Part shown: in pieces, positions 23,232-30,734 of the stretch
Numbering within the stretch: the first letter of the stretch is position 1
Layout: every line of letters starts with the position of its first letter
Notes under the pieces: model-generated
The model's database searches: none
What the model was told of the DNA's origin: nothing
Seen by the model: the letters and a program-made list of their open reading frames with translations, nothing else
Translations under genes and position numbers: made by a program
From: Treponema sp.
GTDB taxonomy: Bacteria > Spirochaetota > Spirochaetia > Treponematales > Breznakiellaceae
Direction of reading: 5' to 3'
Assembly: GCA_031268975.1 (NCBI GenBank)
Contig: JAIRWM010000099.1
Span: 1-36,959, forward strand
DNA: 36,959 nucleotides

Positions 23232-24402
23232 ACCACGGGCGCTACGGCAGGCCGCCTTTCTTTTGCTGTCTGCCATCCTTCCGTACCATCCGGCCGCGCA
23301 GGAACAATCGTGGAATCCCGGCAAAGAGGGTTCGTACTTTATGGACGACAGCGGGGAGAATCCGCGGTTTATCCAGCGGCTTTCCTGGTATCCGGAACAA
23401 TACGCGTTGTTTTACGAGCTGATCATCGAGGAGCTTTCCGGGGAAACATACCGTGAAATTTTCAGGACAACCACCGCCGAAGATCATGCCGACATATCAC
23501 TGCCCCCGGGACTGTACCGTTACCGGATACAGTCGTACGATCTTTTTGAAAAGCCTTCCGGAAACCCGTCCTGGGCCCGCCTTGAAATACTTCCGGCGCT
23601 GAGACCGGAACTTTTCGGCGTGGAAAAAGATGCGCTGTACAAACAAAACGGGACGCTTGCCGTTACAGGACGCAATATCGCAGAAGGCGCGCTGGCTGTT
23701 TTACGGAACAGAAAAACAGGCTCGGAAGAAACCGGCGTTCTGCACACCGAAGCGGACGGCGGTTCAGGGCGCGCCGTTTTTTCTTCTTTCCCGAAAAAGG
23801 GGATCTATGACCTCACCGTGATAAACCCCGGCGGCCTCCGGGATTCGTTCGGCCCCGTGTCTTTGTCGCCCTCACCCGAAAATGTTTATTTTTCCGCGGG
23901 ATACAAACCCATGATTCCCCTTTTCGGGCAGCTGAACGAAATGCTTGACTCAAAGATTCACCCGCTGGGTTTCAGCGTCCGTTTTTGGACTGTTCCATTT
24001 GAATGGAAAACGCTTGGCATTGGTTTTCAGGCCGAAGCGGGTTACAATTTTCTTTTCTCAGACTATTCCCAAAGCGGATTTGATTACAGGGTGACAGGAC
24101 ACTTTGCCGATCTTGCCCTGCACGTCGTCGTTGAAAAGCGGTTTTCACAAAAACTTTCCCTTGCGCTCCATGCCGGACCGGCATTGGCCGCATCGGTTGA
24201 TTTTAAGAAAACAAACGCCCTTTTCAGGACAAAGGCGGTAAACGCCGTTTTTCCCGGAGCAGGCGCGGGCATTTCGGCGCTGTACTTTTTTTCAAACCGC
24301 TGGTTTGCCATGACGGGCCTTGAATGCCTGTATATTTTTTCAAGGGATGAAACAAACCCGGCGTATCTTTCCCCGTACATCGGAATCGGCTCAAAACTGT
24401 AA
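23221..24402 (+). CDS. Exported protein with C-terminal outer-membrane-like beta-barrel
   Basis: A 393-residue protein. The start is ATG 23221, overlapping the FecR gene by 11 bp; an earlier in-frame ATG at 23131 would lie deep in that gene and hide the signal peptide. Signal peptide: RQAAFLLLSAILPYHPAAQ. The first half contains Ig-like beta segments (GLYRYRIQSYDLFEKPSGNPS; an IPT/TIG-like GTLAVTGRNIAEGALAVL). The second half (from about 230) has alternating amphipathic strands (LGIGFQAEAGYNFLFSDYS, DLALHVVVEKRFSQKLSLALHAG, LSPYIGIGSKL) as in an eight-stranded barrel. It resembles the FecR protein's partner: last gene of lipoprotein-cyclase-FecR-barrel. Function unknown; perhaps an outer-membrane anchor for the signalling unit. 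Confidence 0.65.
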   Translation: MDARPRALRQAAFLLLSAILPYHPAAQEQSWNPGKEGSYFMDDSGENPRFIQRLSWYPEQYALFYELIIEELSGETYREIFRTTTAEDHADISLPPGLYRYRIQSYDLFEKPSGNPSWARLEILPALRPELFGVEKDALYKQNGTLAVTGRNIAEGALAVLRNRKTGSEETGVLHTEADGGSGRAVFSSFPKKGIYDLTVINPGGLRDSFGPVSLSPSPENVYFSAGYKPMIPLFGQLNEMLDSKIHPLGFSVRFWTVPFEWKTLGIGFQAEAGYNFLFSDYSQSGFDYRVTGHFADLALHVVVEKRFSQKLSLALHAGPALAASVDFKKTNALFRTKAVNAVFPGAGAGISALYFFSNRWFAMTGLECLYIFSRDETNPAYLSPYIGIGSKL

Positions 24403-24440
24403 ACGGGACGCCGGGAGGGAACAAAAAAGGGGCGCCCGGA

Positions 24441-24502
24441 AAGCGCGGACCTGCGTCCAGCCGCTTCCCGAATATCCCCCAAAACAAAAACTATTTTTTG
24501 TT
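24441..24502. other. Hairpins between two convergent operons
   Basis: A stem AAGCG/CGCTT enclosing GGAC/GTCC (24441-24466), then an A/T stem AACAAAAA/TTTTTGTT (24483-24502). They lie between the stop of the barrel protein (24402, plus) and that of catechol dioxygenase (24515, minus), where both operons must end. Neither is a textbook GC stem plus T-run, so the terminator call is tentative. Confidence 0.35.
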
Positions 24503-24514
24503 AAAGACAGGACG

Positions 24515-25441
24515 TCAGGTGACAACCTCGAGGAAACTGGGAATCATCTCGCCTGAGAAGTAGAACAGGCCGCGGCCAAGCTGTTCGGCGTCCCAAACCC
24601 GCTGGGGGCTGTCGGGATACGCGGTGTAACCGCCGCAGTAGGTCTCAATGCGGTTACCGGACGGCTCCCAGAAGTAGATGGTAAGGCCGCGGGTAATGGC
24701 ATGACGCGTGGGGCCAATGTCCAGCTTGAGGTGGTTGACCGCGATAAGATCGGCGGCGTTAAGAATGTCTTCCCATGTCTGGAGATAGAAACCGATATGG
24801 TGAATCGTGTTGGGTTTTGGAAATTCCACAAACGCCAAATCGTGGGGCTTGTTGTTCCCGGTAATCCAGGTGGCAAGCCGTTTGCCGTCCGGGGTATTAC
24901 AGACTTCGGGTACATACATGCCGAACACTTCTGTCATAAACCGCTCGGCCTCTTCAATTCCGGGCCCGTACAGAAGGAAGTGATCAAGCCTGACCGCCCT
25001 CATGCCGCGGGGAGGTTCGTTCCAGATGTCGGGGTTCCTGATCTGGGGATGTTTTTGGGCCATTTCGACATCCGCGTAAATGTGGAATTCGTGGCCCGTA
25101 CAGAGCTTGAACTTGTACTGTTTGCCAAAACCGGGCTGCTCGGTATTGGGGGCAACCTCGGTAACCTTGTAACCGAATTTTTCGGTTTTTGCCTTGATTT
25201 CCTCAAGCGCCTGGGGATTGATCACTTTAAATCCCACACAGTCAAGACCGGCGGTCTTATCCATTCTGAGTACCACGCTGTGATGATCAAATTCATCATA
25301 CGCCTTGAGCATTACCCTGCCGTCGCTTGTGCGGCCGACCTCGTCCAGGCCGAGAATGTTTTTGTAGAAATCGAGGGTTTTGTCTAAATCCAGCACTTTT
25401 AACTGGATAAGACCCGGGCGAATTGTTCCATGGAAAGCCAT
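24515..25441 (-). CDS. xylE: Catechol 2,3-dioxygenase (extradiol, XylE-type)
   Basis: A 308-residue Fe(II) vicinal-oxygen-chelate enzyme that uses O2 to cleave catechol next to the diol, giving 2-hydroxymuconic semialdehyde. Compared with the Pseudomonas XylE numbering, every key residue is present with a one-residue offset: iron ligands His154 (RLDHFLLY), His215 (HHIGFY) and Glu266 (NRIETYCGGY), and active-site His200, His247 and Tyr256. It has a strong AGGAGGT ribosome site before ATG 25441. It is the last gene of a six-gene operon, 21 bp after the ferredoxin. An oxygen-dependent enzyme is unusual in a spirochaete lineage usually regarded as anaerobic, though such an operon has been reported in the termite-gut Treponema primitia. 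Substrate preference among methyl- or chlorocatechols is unknown. Confidence 0.93.
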   Translation of the reverse strand: MAFHGTIRPGLIQLKVLDLDKTLDFYKNILGLDEVGRTSDGRVMLKAYDEFDHHSVVLRMDKTAGLDCVGFKVINPQALEEIKAKTEKFGYKVTEVAPNTEQPGFGKQYKFKLCTGHEFHIYADVEMAQKHPQIRNPDIWNEPPRGMRAVRLDHFLLYGPGIEEAERFMTEVFGMYVPEVCNTPDGKRLATWITGNNKPHDLAFVEFPKPNTIHHIGFYLQTWEDILNAADLIAVNHLKLDIGPTRHAITRGLTIYFWEPSGNRIETYCGGYTAYPDSPQRVWDAEQLGRGLFYFSGEMIPSFLEVVT

Positions 25442-25462
25442 AGATACCTCCTATACCAACAT

Positions 25463-25747
25463 TTAATTTATCCGGGCAACAACAAGATTGCTCCGGGGTT
25501 GCACACAGCATAAAAGTACTATTCCTTTTTTTTCCTCCTCTTCGCTGACATGAGCGCGGCTCATGTTTTTAAACTTTTCCCAGCGGCCTTCCAGAATACG
25601 CATCTTGCATATTCCGCAGCCGCCGCCGCAGCATCCGCAGCGTACAGGATCTCCGGCGCGGATCATTGCCCTGAACACGGCCTCTCCGCCGCCGCAGGGA
25701 AAAATGCCGCCGGTTTCCTTGACTGTTACCGAATACCGCTCCTCCAT
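25463..25747 (-). CDS. xylT: XylT-like 2Fe-2S ferredoxin
   Basis: A 94-residue plant-type ferredoxin. The cluster ligands fit C-x4-C-x2-C (Cys39, Cys44, Cys47) with the fourth at Cys80 or Cys81; extra cysteines (18, 37, 40) are unusual. In Pseudomonas meta pathways the small XylT/NahT/DmpQ ferredoxin keeps catechol 2,3-dioxygenase active by re-reducing its iron when it is oxidised by O2 or substituted catechols. Its position directly upstream of the dioxygenase (21 bp) and 8 bp after the aldolase gene supports the same role here. The electron donor is not encoded nearby. Confidence that it is a 2Fe-2S ferredoxin is high; the reactivation role is inferred from context. Confidence 0.87.
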   Translation of the reverse strand: MEERYSVTVKETGGIFPCGGGEAVFRAMIRAGDPVRCGCCGGGCGICKMRILEGRWEKFKNMSRAHVSEEEEKKGIVLLCCVQPRSNLVVARIN

Positions 25748-25755
25748 AACACACC

Positions 25756-26769
25756 CTAAGCCTTTGTTTTCCGTGAAAGCTGATACGCCACGTCCACAAT
25801 CATGTCTTCCTGGCCGCCTACCATCCGCCGCCGCCCCAGCTCCACAAGAATGTCCCTGGGGGGAATGCCGAATTTTTCCGAAGCCCGCCGGGTATGAAGC
25901 AGGAACGACGAATACACTCCCGCGTAGCCCAAAAGAAGGGAATCGGTTCTGATAACCTGCGGCCGCTGCATTAACGGTTCAACAATGTTTTCCGCCACAT
26001 CCATAATGGCAAAAGCGTCCGTATTCACGTCATAGCCCTGCCGTTTCAGTACGGCGCAAAACACTTCTATCTGCGTGTTCCCGGCGCCCGCGCCCAGACC
26101 GCGGCAGGTCGCGTCCACATAATCGGCGCCTTCTTCTACCGCCGCCAGGGAATTGGCTACGGAAAGCCCCAGGTTGTTGTGGGAATGAAAACCCACGGGA
26201 AGTCCCGTCGCCGCCCTGAGCGCGGCTACTCTGGCTTTTACGTCATCGGGAACCATATAGCCCGCCGAATCGGCCAGGTTGATATAGTCGGCCCCGGCGC
26301 CTTCAAAGATCTTTGCCTGTTCGACGATTTTTTCCGGGGACGCCATGTGAGTCATCATAAGAAAGCCCACGGTAAACATCCCCGCCTGCTTTGCCCAGCC
26401 AATGTGCTGGATCGCGATATCCGCCTCGGTAACATGAGTGGCAACCCGCACCGCATTCGCGCCGCTTTCCTGAGCCTGTTTAAGGTCTTCGATGGTTCCG
26501 ACTCCGGGAAGAAGAAGGACGGCAAGCTTCGCGTTTTTAACCACGCCGGACGCCGCCTTGATAAGATCAAGCTCGGAAACCTTTGAAAAGCCGTAATTGA
26601 TACAGGATCCTGAAATACCGTCGCCGTGGCTTATCTCGATCATGTCAACGCCGGCCTTGTCCAGCCCTCCGGCGACAGCGGCCGCCTGATCCGCGGTAAA
26701 GCTGTGGCTTACCGCGTGGCTCCCGTCCCGAAGAGTGGTGTCCACTATGTGAATTTTTCCGGTCCGCAT
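25756..26769 (-). CDS. mhpE: 4-hydroxy-2-oxovalerate aldolase
   Basis: A 337-residue metal-dependent class II aldolase of the HMGL-like TIM-barrel family (also called DmpG/XylK). It splits 4-hydroxy-2-oxovalerate into pyruvate and acetaldehyde. The N-terminal VDTTLRDGSHAVSH motif gives the metal-ligand Asp and catalytic Arg; GFHSHNNLGLSVANSLAAVEEG supplies the two metal-binding histidines; VDATCRGLGAGAGNTQIE is the conserved phosphate/substrate loop. The C-terminal part (about 270-330) is the small helical communication domain that binds the partner dehydrogenase and helps channel acetaldehyde. The ATG overlaps the stop of the dehydrogenase gene by one base, matching their known complex formation. 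Confidence 0.93.
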   Translation of the reverse strand: MRTGKIHIVDTTLRDGSHAVSHSFTADQAAAVAGGLDKAGVDMIEISHGDGISGSCINYGFSKVSELDLIKAASGVVKNAKLAVLLLPGVGTIEDLKQAQESGANAVRVATHVTEADIAIQHIGWAKQAGMFTVGFLMMTHMASPEKIVEQAKIFEGAGADYINLADSAGYMVPDDVKARVAALRAATGLPVGFHSHNNLGLSVANSLAAVEEGADYVDATCRGLGAGAGNTQIEVFCAVLKRQGYDVNTDAFAIMDVAENIVEPLMQRPQVIRTDSLLLGYAGVYSSFLLHTRRASEKFGIPPRDILVELGRRRMVGGQEDMIVDVAYQLSRKTKA

Positions 26770-27635
26770 TACGAGGCCCCCATCATTTTTGCCGCGAGTT
26801 TTCCCGCTACCGCTACCGCGGCCTGATTGATAATATCCAGATTTCCCGAATACGGCGGGAGGAAATCTCCCGCTCCTTCAACCTCAATGATCACCGTTAC
26901 CTTGCCGCCGTCAATAACCGGAGGCACCCGAAGCCGGTAACCGGGGACATATGCCTGCACATCCCGGATAATGTCATTCACTGAATTAATAATGGCTTTT
27001 TCATTCGGATTTTTTACCAGAGCGTACACGGTATTTGTCATCATAAGCGGCGGTTCCGCCGGATTAAGGATGATGATCGCCTTGCTCCTGTCGGCTCCTC
27101 CTACCGTGACAAGGGCTTTCGCCGTTGTCTGGGTAAATTCATCGATATTCGCCCTGGTTCCCGGCCCCGCGCTTTTCGAGGAAATACAGGAAACAATTTC
27201 CCCGTATTCCACACCGGCGGCCCGGTTAATGGCGTGCATAATCGGGACCGTCGCCTGGCCGCCGCAGGTAACCATGTTAAACTCAGTCTCTTCGGTAAGC
27301 TTGTCAAGATTGACGCAGGGAACGACATAGGGCCCGACCGCCGCCGGAGTCATGTCAAGGGAAATTTTTCCGGCTTTTTTTAACAGCGGCGCGTTGGCCA
27401 GATGCGCTTTCGCGCTGGTCGCGTCAAAGACAAACTTCACATCGGGATCTTCCAAAACCGCCTGGACCCCCTTGACGGAAGTCTTAAAACCCAGAGAAGC
27501 GGCCCTCTTGATTCCTTCGGACTCAACGATGCCTGTCATAATGTGCATCTGGAGGTATTTGCTTTTCATCACCTTGTACATCAGATCGCTTCCGATGTTG
27601 CCGGGGCCGATGATTCCGACCTTAAATTTATCCAT
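26769..27635 (-). CDS. mhpF: Acetaldehyde dehydrogenase (acylating)
   Basis: A 288-residue NAD(H)-dependent enzyme (DmpF/MhpF family) converting acetaldehyde plus CoA to acetyl-CoA. The Rossmann motif [15 protein letters not shown] is at residues 5-19. The catalytic cysteine is Cys124 in [24 protein letters not shown] lies near 71-78. The C-terminal half ([34 protein letters not shown]) has the usual dimer and aldolase-contact features. It is the partner of the aldolase encoded immediately downstream (one-base overlap), and together they form the channelling complex. It lies 64 bp after the hydratase gene. At 288 residues it is a little shorter than typical (about 300), within the family range. 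Confidence 0.92.
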   Translation of the reverse strand: MDKFKVGIIGPGNIGSDLMYKVMKSKYLQMHIMTGIVESEGIKRAASLGFKTSVKGVQAVLEDPDVKFVFDATSAKAHLANAPLLKKAGKISLDMTPAAVGPYVVPCVNLDKLTEETEFNMVTCGGQATVPIMHAINRAAGVEYGEIVSCISSKSAGPGTRANIDEFTQTTAKALVTVGGADRSKAIIILNPAEPPLMMTNTVYALVKNPNEKAIINSVNDIIRDVQAYVPGYRLRVPPVIDGGKVTVIIEVEGAGDFLPPYSGNLDIINQAAVAVAGKLAAKMMGAS

Positions 27636-27699
27636 AATTCCTTCTTATTTTTGTCAGGAATTGATTAGCGGCACACCCCGCCCGCCAACCCCCGAAAAA

Positions 27700-28479
27700 C
27701 TATCGAAACGCCGCTTTTACCTCTCCGAATGAAGAGAATTCCGCGGTAAAGGAATCGCCCTTCGCCGCCGGCGGGGCCGCGGAAAAAGCTCCCGACAATA
27801 CCACTTCGCCGGCTTTAAGGGCCACGCCGTATCCCCAGAGCCGGTTCGCGAGCCACGCGACGGAAACGCAGGGGTCACCCAGAACCGCCGATCCGGCGCC
27901 CTCTCCCGCGAGGGAACCGTTTTTGTAAAGCTTCATGGTCACGGACGAAAGATCCACCTCCGAGGGGCCCAGCTTTACGCTTCCCAGAACATAGCGCCCC
28001 GACGAGGCGTTATCCGCCACGGTATCGACAAGCTTTATCTTCCAGTCGGCAACCCGGCTGTCCACAATTTCAAACGCCGCGACAACGTAGTCCGTCGCCG
28101 CAAGCACGTCCTCCCGGCCCACCTTCCCGCCCGAAAGATCCGCTTTAAGCACAAAGGCCAATTCTCCCTCGATTTTTGGCTGTAAAAGTTCGGCGGTGTT
28201 GACCACGCCGTCTTTACAGTCCATCGCGGCAAAAAGATGGCCGTAATCCGGTTCGTTTACCCCAAGCTGTTTCTGGATGCCCGGCGACGTAAGCCCGATC
28301 TTTTTGCCGGAAATCACATGCCCCATTTCGACGACGCGCCTTATGTTTACAAGCTGTATTTGATACGCGTCGTCAACGGTGAGGGAAGCGTCCCGCCCGG
28401 AAAGCGGGGGGACGGCTTTCCGTTCCCGCTCCGCCCTGAAAAGTTCATCCGCGAAAACGGTGATTTTATCGCCGCTCAT
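27700..28479 (-). CDS. mhpD: 2-oxopent-4-enoate (2-hydroxypenta-2,4-dienoate) hydratase
   Basis: A 259-residue member of the fumarylacetoacetate hydrolase superfamily (MhpD/DmpE/XylJ). It adds water to 2-hydroxypenta-2,4-dienoate to form 4-hydroxy-2-oxovalerate, usually with Mg2+ or Mn2+. The motif PKIEGELAFVL provides the acidic metal ligands; ISGKKIGLTSPGIQKQLGVNEPDYGHLF and the VDSRVADWKIKLVDTVADNASSG block are highly typical. The related decarboxylase (DmpH) has the same fold, but the adjacent hydrolase and lack of a tautomerase favour hydratase. Its ATG overlaps the hydrolase stop by 4 bp (ATGA), so the two are coupled. Confidence 0.88.
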   Translation of the reverse strand: MSGDKITVFADELFRAERERKAVPPLSGRDASLTVDDAYQIQLVNIRRVVEMGHVISGKKIGLTSPGIQKQLGVNEPDYGHLFAAMDCKDGVVNTAELLQPKIEGELAFVLKADLSGGKVGREDVLAATDYVVAAFEIVDSRVADWKIKLVDTVADNASSGRYVLGSVKLGPSEVDLSSVTMKLYKNGSLAGEGAGSAVLGDPCVSVAWLANRLWGYGVALKAGEVVLSGAFSAAPPAAKGDSFTAEFSSFGEVKAAFR

Positions 28480-29303
28480 GACTGCCTTTTAAAGAAATTC
28501 CGTATCAGGTCGGCAAATTCCTCTACCCTTTCAATCTGTGTCCAGTGGCCGCAGTGTCCAAAAACATGGAGCTGGGCTTTGTCGATAAGCTCAAGCAGCC
28601 TGTAGGAATTTTCCAGCGGGATAACCCTGTCTTCCCTGCCGTGTACGATAAGCGTCTCGTGAGGAATGTTCCGGATAAACTGTTCATTCCCCGCCATCGC
28701 CTCCACGCCTTTCTGCCTCGGCTCGGGAAACAGGGCGTGGAAACTTTCCTGGAAACCCGGCTGTATGCTGGACTCGTACCGGGTCTTTATCAGATCTTTC
28801 GTGGCAAAACCATGATCGTAAGTAAAAATTTCAAGCAGTTCTTCCATGGCTTCCACGGACGGTATATAGCCCCAGACCTGATCCAGCCCATAGGTAATGG
28901 GAAAGCTCACCCCCATCGCGCCCATAAGCACGAGCTTGTTTACCCTCTGGGGATATTTTATCGCCAACGACAGCGCCAGCGCGCCGCCAAATGAATTCCC
29001 CACAAGATTTGTTTTCTCAATTTTGAGGGCGTCGAGAAGATCGACCGTCTGCTGCACCCAGCCGTTCATCGTTTCTTTCCTGCCCGCAACCCGCTCTGTA
29101 AAACCAAAACCGGACATGTCCGGGGCGATCACGCGGAAATCGTCCTTTATAAGCGGAAAAAGCCTGCCCCAATTCGCCCACGCGGTTACGCCGGGACCGG
29201 AACCGTGAAGTAACGTTACCGGAAAACCCTTTCCCAGATCGTGATAGTTGGTTTTAAACGCGCCGGTTTGAATGCTGTTGGCAATTTCTGGTCTTTCACT
29301 CAT
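28476..29303 (-). CDS. dmpD: 2-hydroxymuconic semialdehyde hydrolase
   Basis: A 275-residue alpha/beta-hydrolase of the DmpD/XylF/TodF/BphD group. It hydrolyses the ring-cleavage product at a carbon-carbon bond; from 2-hydroxymuconic semialdehyde it releases formate and 2-oxopent-4-enoate. The oxyanion region LLHGSGPGVTAWANWG is diagnostic of meta-cleavage product hydrolases. The triad is Ser104 in GNSFGG, Asp225 in HGREDRVIP and His253 in GHCGHWTQIE. First gene of the operon; the ATG has AGGAGAG upstream. The dehydrogenase branch (XylG, tautomerase, decarboxylase) is absent nearby, so this enzyme must carry the flux, which suits ketone-type cleavage products from 3-substituted catechols. Confidence 0.9.
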   Translation of the reverse strand: MSERPEIANSIQTGAFKTNYHDLGKGFPVTLLHGSGPGVTAWANWGRLFPLIKDDFRVIAPDMSGFGFTERVAGRKETMNGWVQQTVDLLDALKIEKTNLVGNSFGGALALSLAIKYPQRVNKLVLMGAMGVSFPITYGLDQVWGYIPSVEAMEELLEIFTYDHGFATKDLIKTRYESSIQPGFQESFHALFPEPRQKGVEAMAGNEQFIRNIPHETLIVHGREDRVIPLENSYRLLELIDKAQLHVFGHCGHWTQIERVEEFADLIRNFFKRQS

Positions 29304-29333
29304 GCATCTCTCCTAAATATTGCTGTGAAAGTA

Positions 29334-29386
29334 ATGGTGTACCCGGTTCTTCATTTTGTCAAGAAAAAAATGATTGTTTTTGTCAG
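29334..29386 (-). promoter_or_regulatory. Candidate promoter and repeated box upstream of the meta-cleavage operon
   Basis: Minus strand TTGACA at 29357-29362 is a perfect -35, but the hexamer 17 nt on (CACCAT, 29334-29339) is a poor -10. The word TTTTGTCA occurs twice on the plus strand, at 29354-29361 and 29378-29385, 24 bp apart. A weak -10 with paired upstream boxes is what an activator-dependent promoter looks like, but this is inference. Confidence 0.35.
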
Positions 29387-29498
29387 AATAAGCCGTTTAG
29401 CGGCGGGGATCCGCGGGGCGGCAGACCATGCGCCTTAAAAACCGTTGTTCATGGCGAAGCGCAAAGCGGCGTTAAGACGGGTTTGGCATCGCGCATAC
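29387..29498. other. Non-coding part of the divergent control region
   Basis: About 110 bp of GC-rich sequence with no gene or clear RNA between the two promoter areas. It shares the word GGCGAAGCGC with the hairpin cluster near 2147, which could be chance or a trace of a dispersed intergenic element. Nothing else is recognised. Confidence 0.3.
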
Positions 29499-29527
29499 TT
29501 GACTCCCTTGAGCATAATCCTTATAAT
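29499..29527 (+). promoter_or_regulatory. Near-consensus promoter of the iron-type alcohol dehydrogenase gene
   Basis: TTGACT (29499-29504), exactly 17 nt, TATAAT (29522-29527). The -10 is perfect and the -35 differs at one base. The predicted start is around 29534, giving a leader of about 75 nt before the GTG at 29611. It is the best-matching promoter in the window. Confidence 0.75.
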
Positions 29528-29563
29528 TCCTATTGTAACTATAGGATATATTGTGATAGGATG
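29528..29563 (+). promoter_or_regulatory. Operator-like palindrome and repeat at the alcohol dehydrogenase start site
   Basis: TCCTAT (29528-29533) and ATAGGA (29541-29546) form a perfect 6-bp inverted repeat with a 7-nt centre, directly downstream of the -10 and over the predicted transcription start. A related copy follows: ATTGT-AAC-TATAGGAT (29532-29547) resembles ATTGTGATAGGAT (29550-29562). This is a classical repressor position; the regulator is not in the window. Confidence 0.5.
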
Positions 29564-29610
29564 AGCCGGATGATTTATCAAAACGAATCCGGGACAGGCA
29601 GGGAGAAACG

Positions 29611-30720
29611 GTGAAAAAGATACGGGTTCAGTTGGGGCCTTTCAATTACTATTCTTATCCCGGGGCTTTGGAAGAACTGGATAAGCTTTTCCCCGCGGAA
29701 TCCCTGAAAAAAGCTTTTTTAATCCACGGAAAACGGGCCCTGGCGGGAGCGGAACCGTATTTACCGGCCCCCCTGACCCGCCTTGAAGCAGGCCGCCGTT
29801 TTCTTTTCTCCGGACATTGCAGCCACGAACTTGTGGACAATCTCGCTTCCCATCTGGCCCCCGGCAAACCGGATGAGGCAGGCCTTATCATTGGATTGGG
29901 CGGCGGCTCGGCTTTGGATACGGCGAAAGCGCTGGCGGTAAAGCTTAACCTTTCGTTTGCGGCAATTCCAACAATAGCGTCCACCTGCGCCGCCGCTACG
30001 CCGCTTTCGGTATGGTACACTCCGGAAGGCAAGGCCCTGGGGTTTGAAATATTCAACCGGGCCGCCGATGCGGTATTGGTGGAACCACGCATCATTCTTG
30101 GATCGCCGGTGGAATACCTTACGGCGGGGCTTGCCGATACGCTGGCAAAGTGGTACGAAGCCGACATTCTTACCGGCAGGGAAAAAGCCGCCGGAACACA
30201 TCTTCCCCTGAGTGTCCGGCTGGGTATAGCCGCGGCTGCCGCGTTAAAAGAAACGCTTTTGGAAAAGGGAGCGGCCGCGAAAACCGCCGGGGAAACCGGG
30301 GAAATAAGCCCGGAATTCATCGAGGTTATAGACGCGATTATCCTGGGCGGTGGCATTGTAGGCGGGCTTGGGGAAAAATATACCCGTGTTGCCGCCGCCC
30401 ATGCCCTTCACAACGGCATATCCGTACTGGACGAAACGCATCATATACCCCACGGCATCAAGGTTGCCTATGGACTTCTTGTTCAGGCAGCTCTTATGGA
30501 AGACGGCTCCCTTCAGGAACTGATTCCCAAATTCCGGGAACTGGGCCTGCCCCGGAATCTTGCGGATCTGGGAGTTGATTCCAATAATAAAGAAAAACTG
30601 CGGCGTTTTGTTGAAGCGAGCCTGGTTCCTTCAGAATCAATACACTATCTTCCATTTCTCGTAGGCGCGGAACGCCTTCTTCGGGCAATCAAAACCGTGG
30701 AGGAGCTGGGACGGATATAA
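29611..30720 (+). CDS. Iron-type (group III) alcohol dehydrogenase, glycerol dehydrogenase-like
   Basis: A 369-residue NAD(P)-dependent dehydrogenase of the metal-binding GldA/DHQS-like superfamily. The N-terminal part has the cofactor fold with IIGLGGGSALDTAKALAV around residues 92-109 and IPTIASTCAAATPLSVWY. Metal ligands are expected in GLADTLAKW (Asp near 175), the helix VAAAHALHNGI, and ETHHIPHGIKVAYG (two or three His). The start is GTG 29611 with GGGAG 7 nt upstream. It is transcribed alone from a strong, operator-covered promoter and is divergent from the meta-cleavage operon. It could reduce acetaldehyde or another aldehyde from that pathway, or act on glycerol or a polyol; sequence favours the glycerol dehydrogenase branch, but the substrate is open. 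Confidence 0.8.
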   Translation: MKKIRVQLGPFNYYSYPGALEELDKLFPAESLKKAFLIHGKRALAGAEPYLPAPLTRLEAGRRFLFSGHCSHELVDNLASHLAPGKPDEAGLIIGLGGGSALDTAKALAVKLNLSFAAIPTIASTCAAATPLSVWYTPEGKALGFEIFNRAADAVLVEPRIILGSPVEYLTAGLADTLAKWYEADILTGREKAAGTHLPLSVRLGIAAAAALKETLLEKGAAAKTAGETGEISPEFIEVIDAIILGGGIVGGLGEKYTRVAAAHALHNGISVLDETHHIPHGIKVAYGLLVQAALMEDGSLQELIPKFRELGLPRNLADLGVDSNNKEKLRRFVEASLVPSESIHYLPFLVGAERLLRAIKTVEELGRI

Positions 30721-30734
30721 GACTTGTTCAAAAC

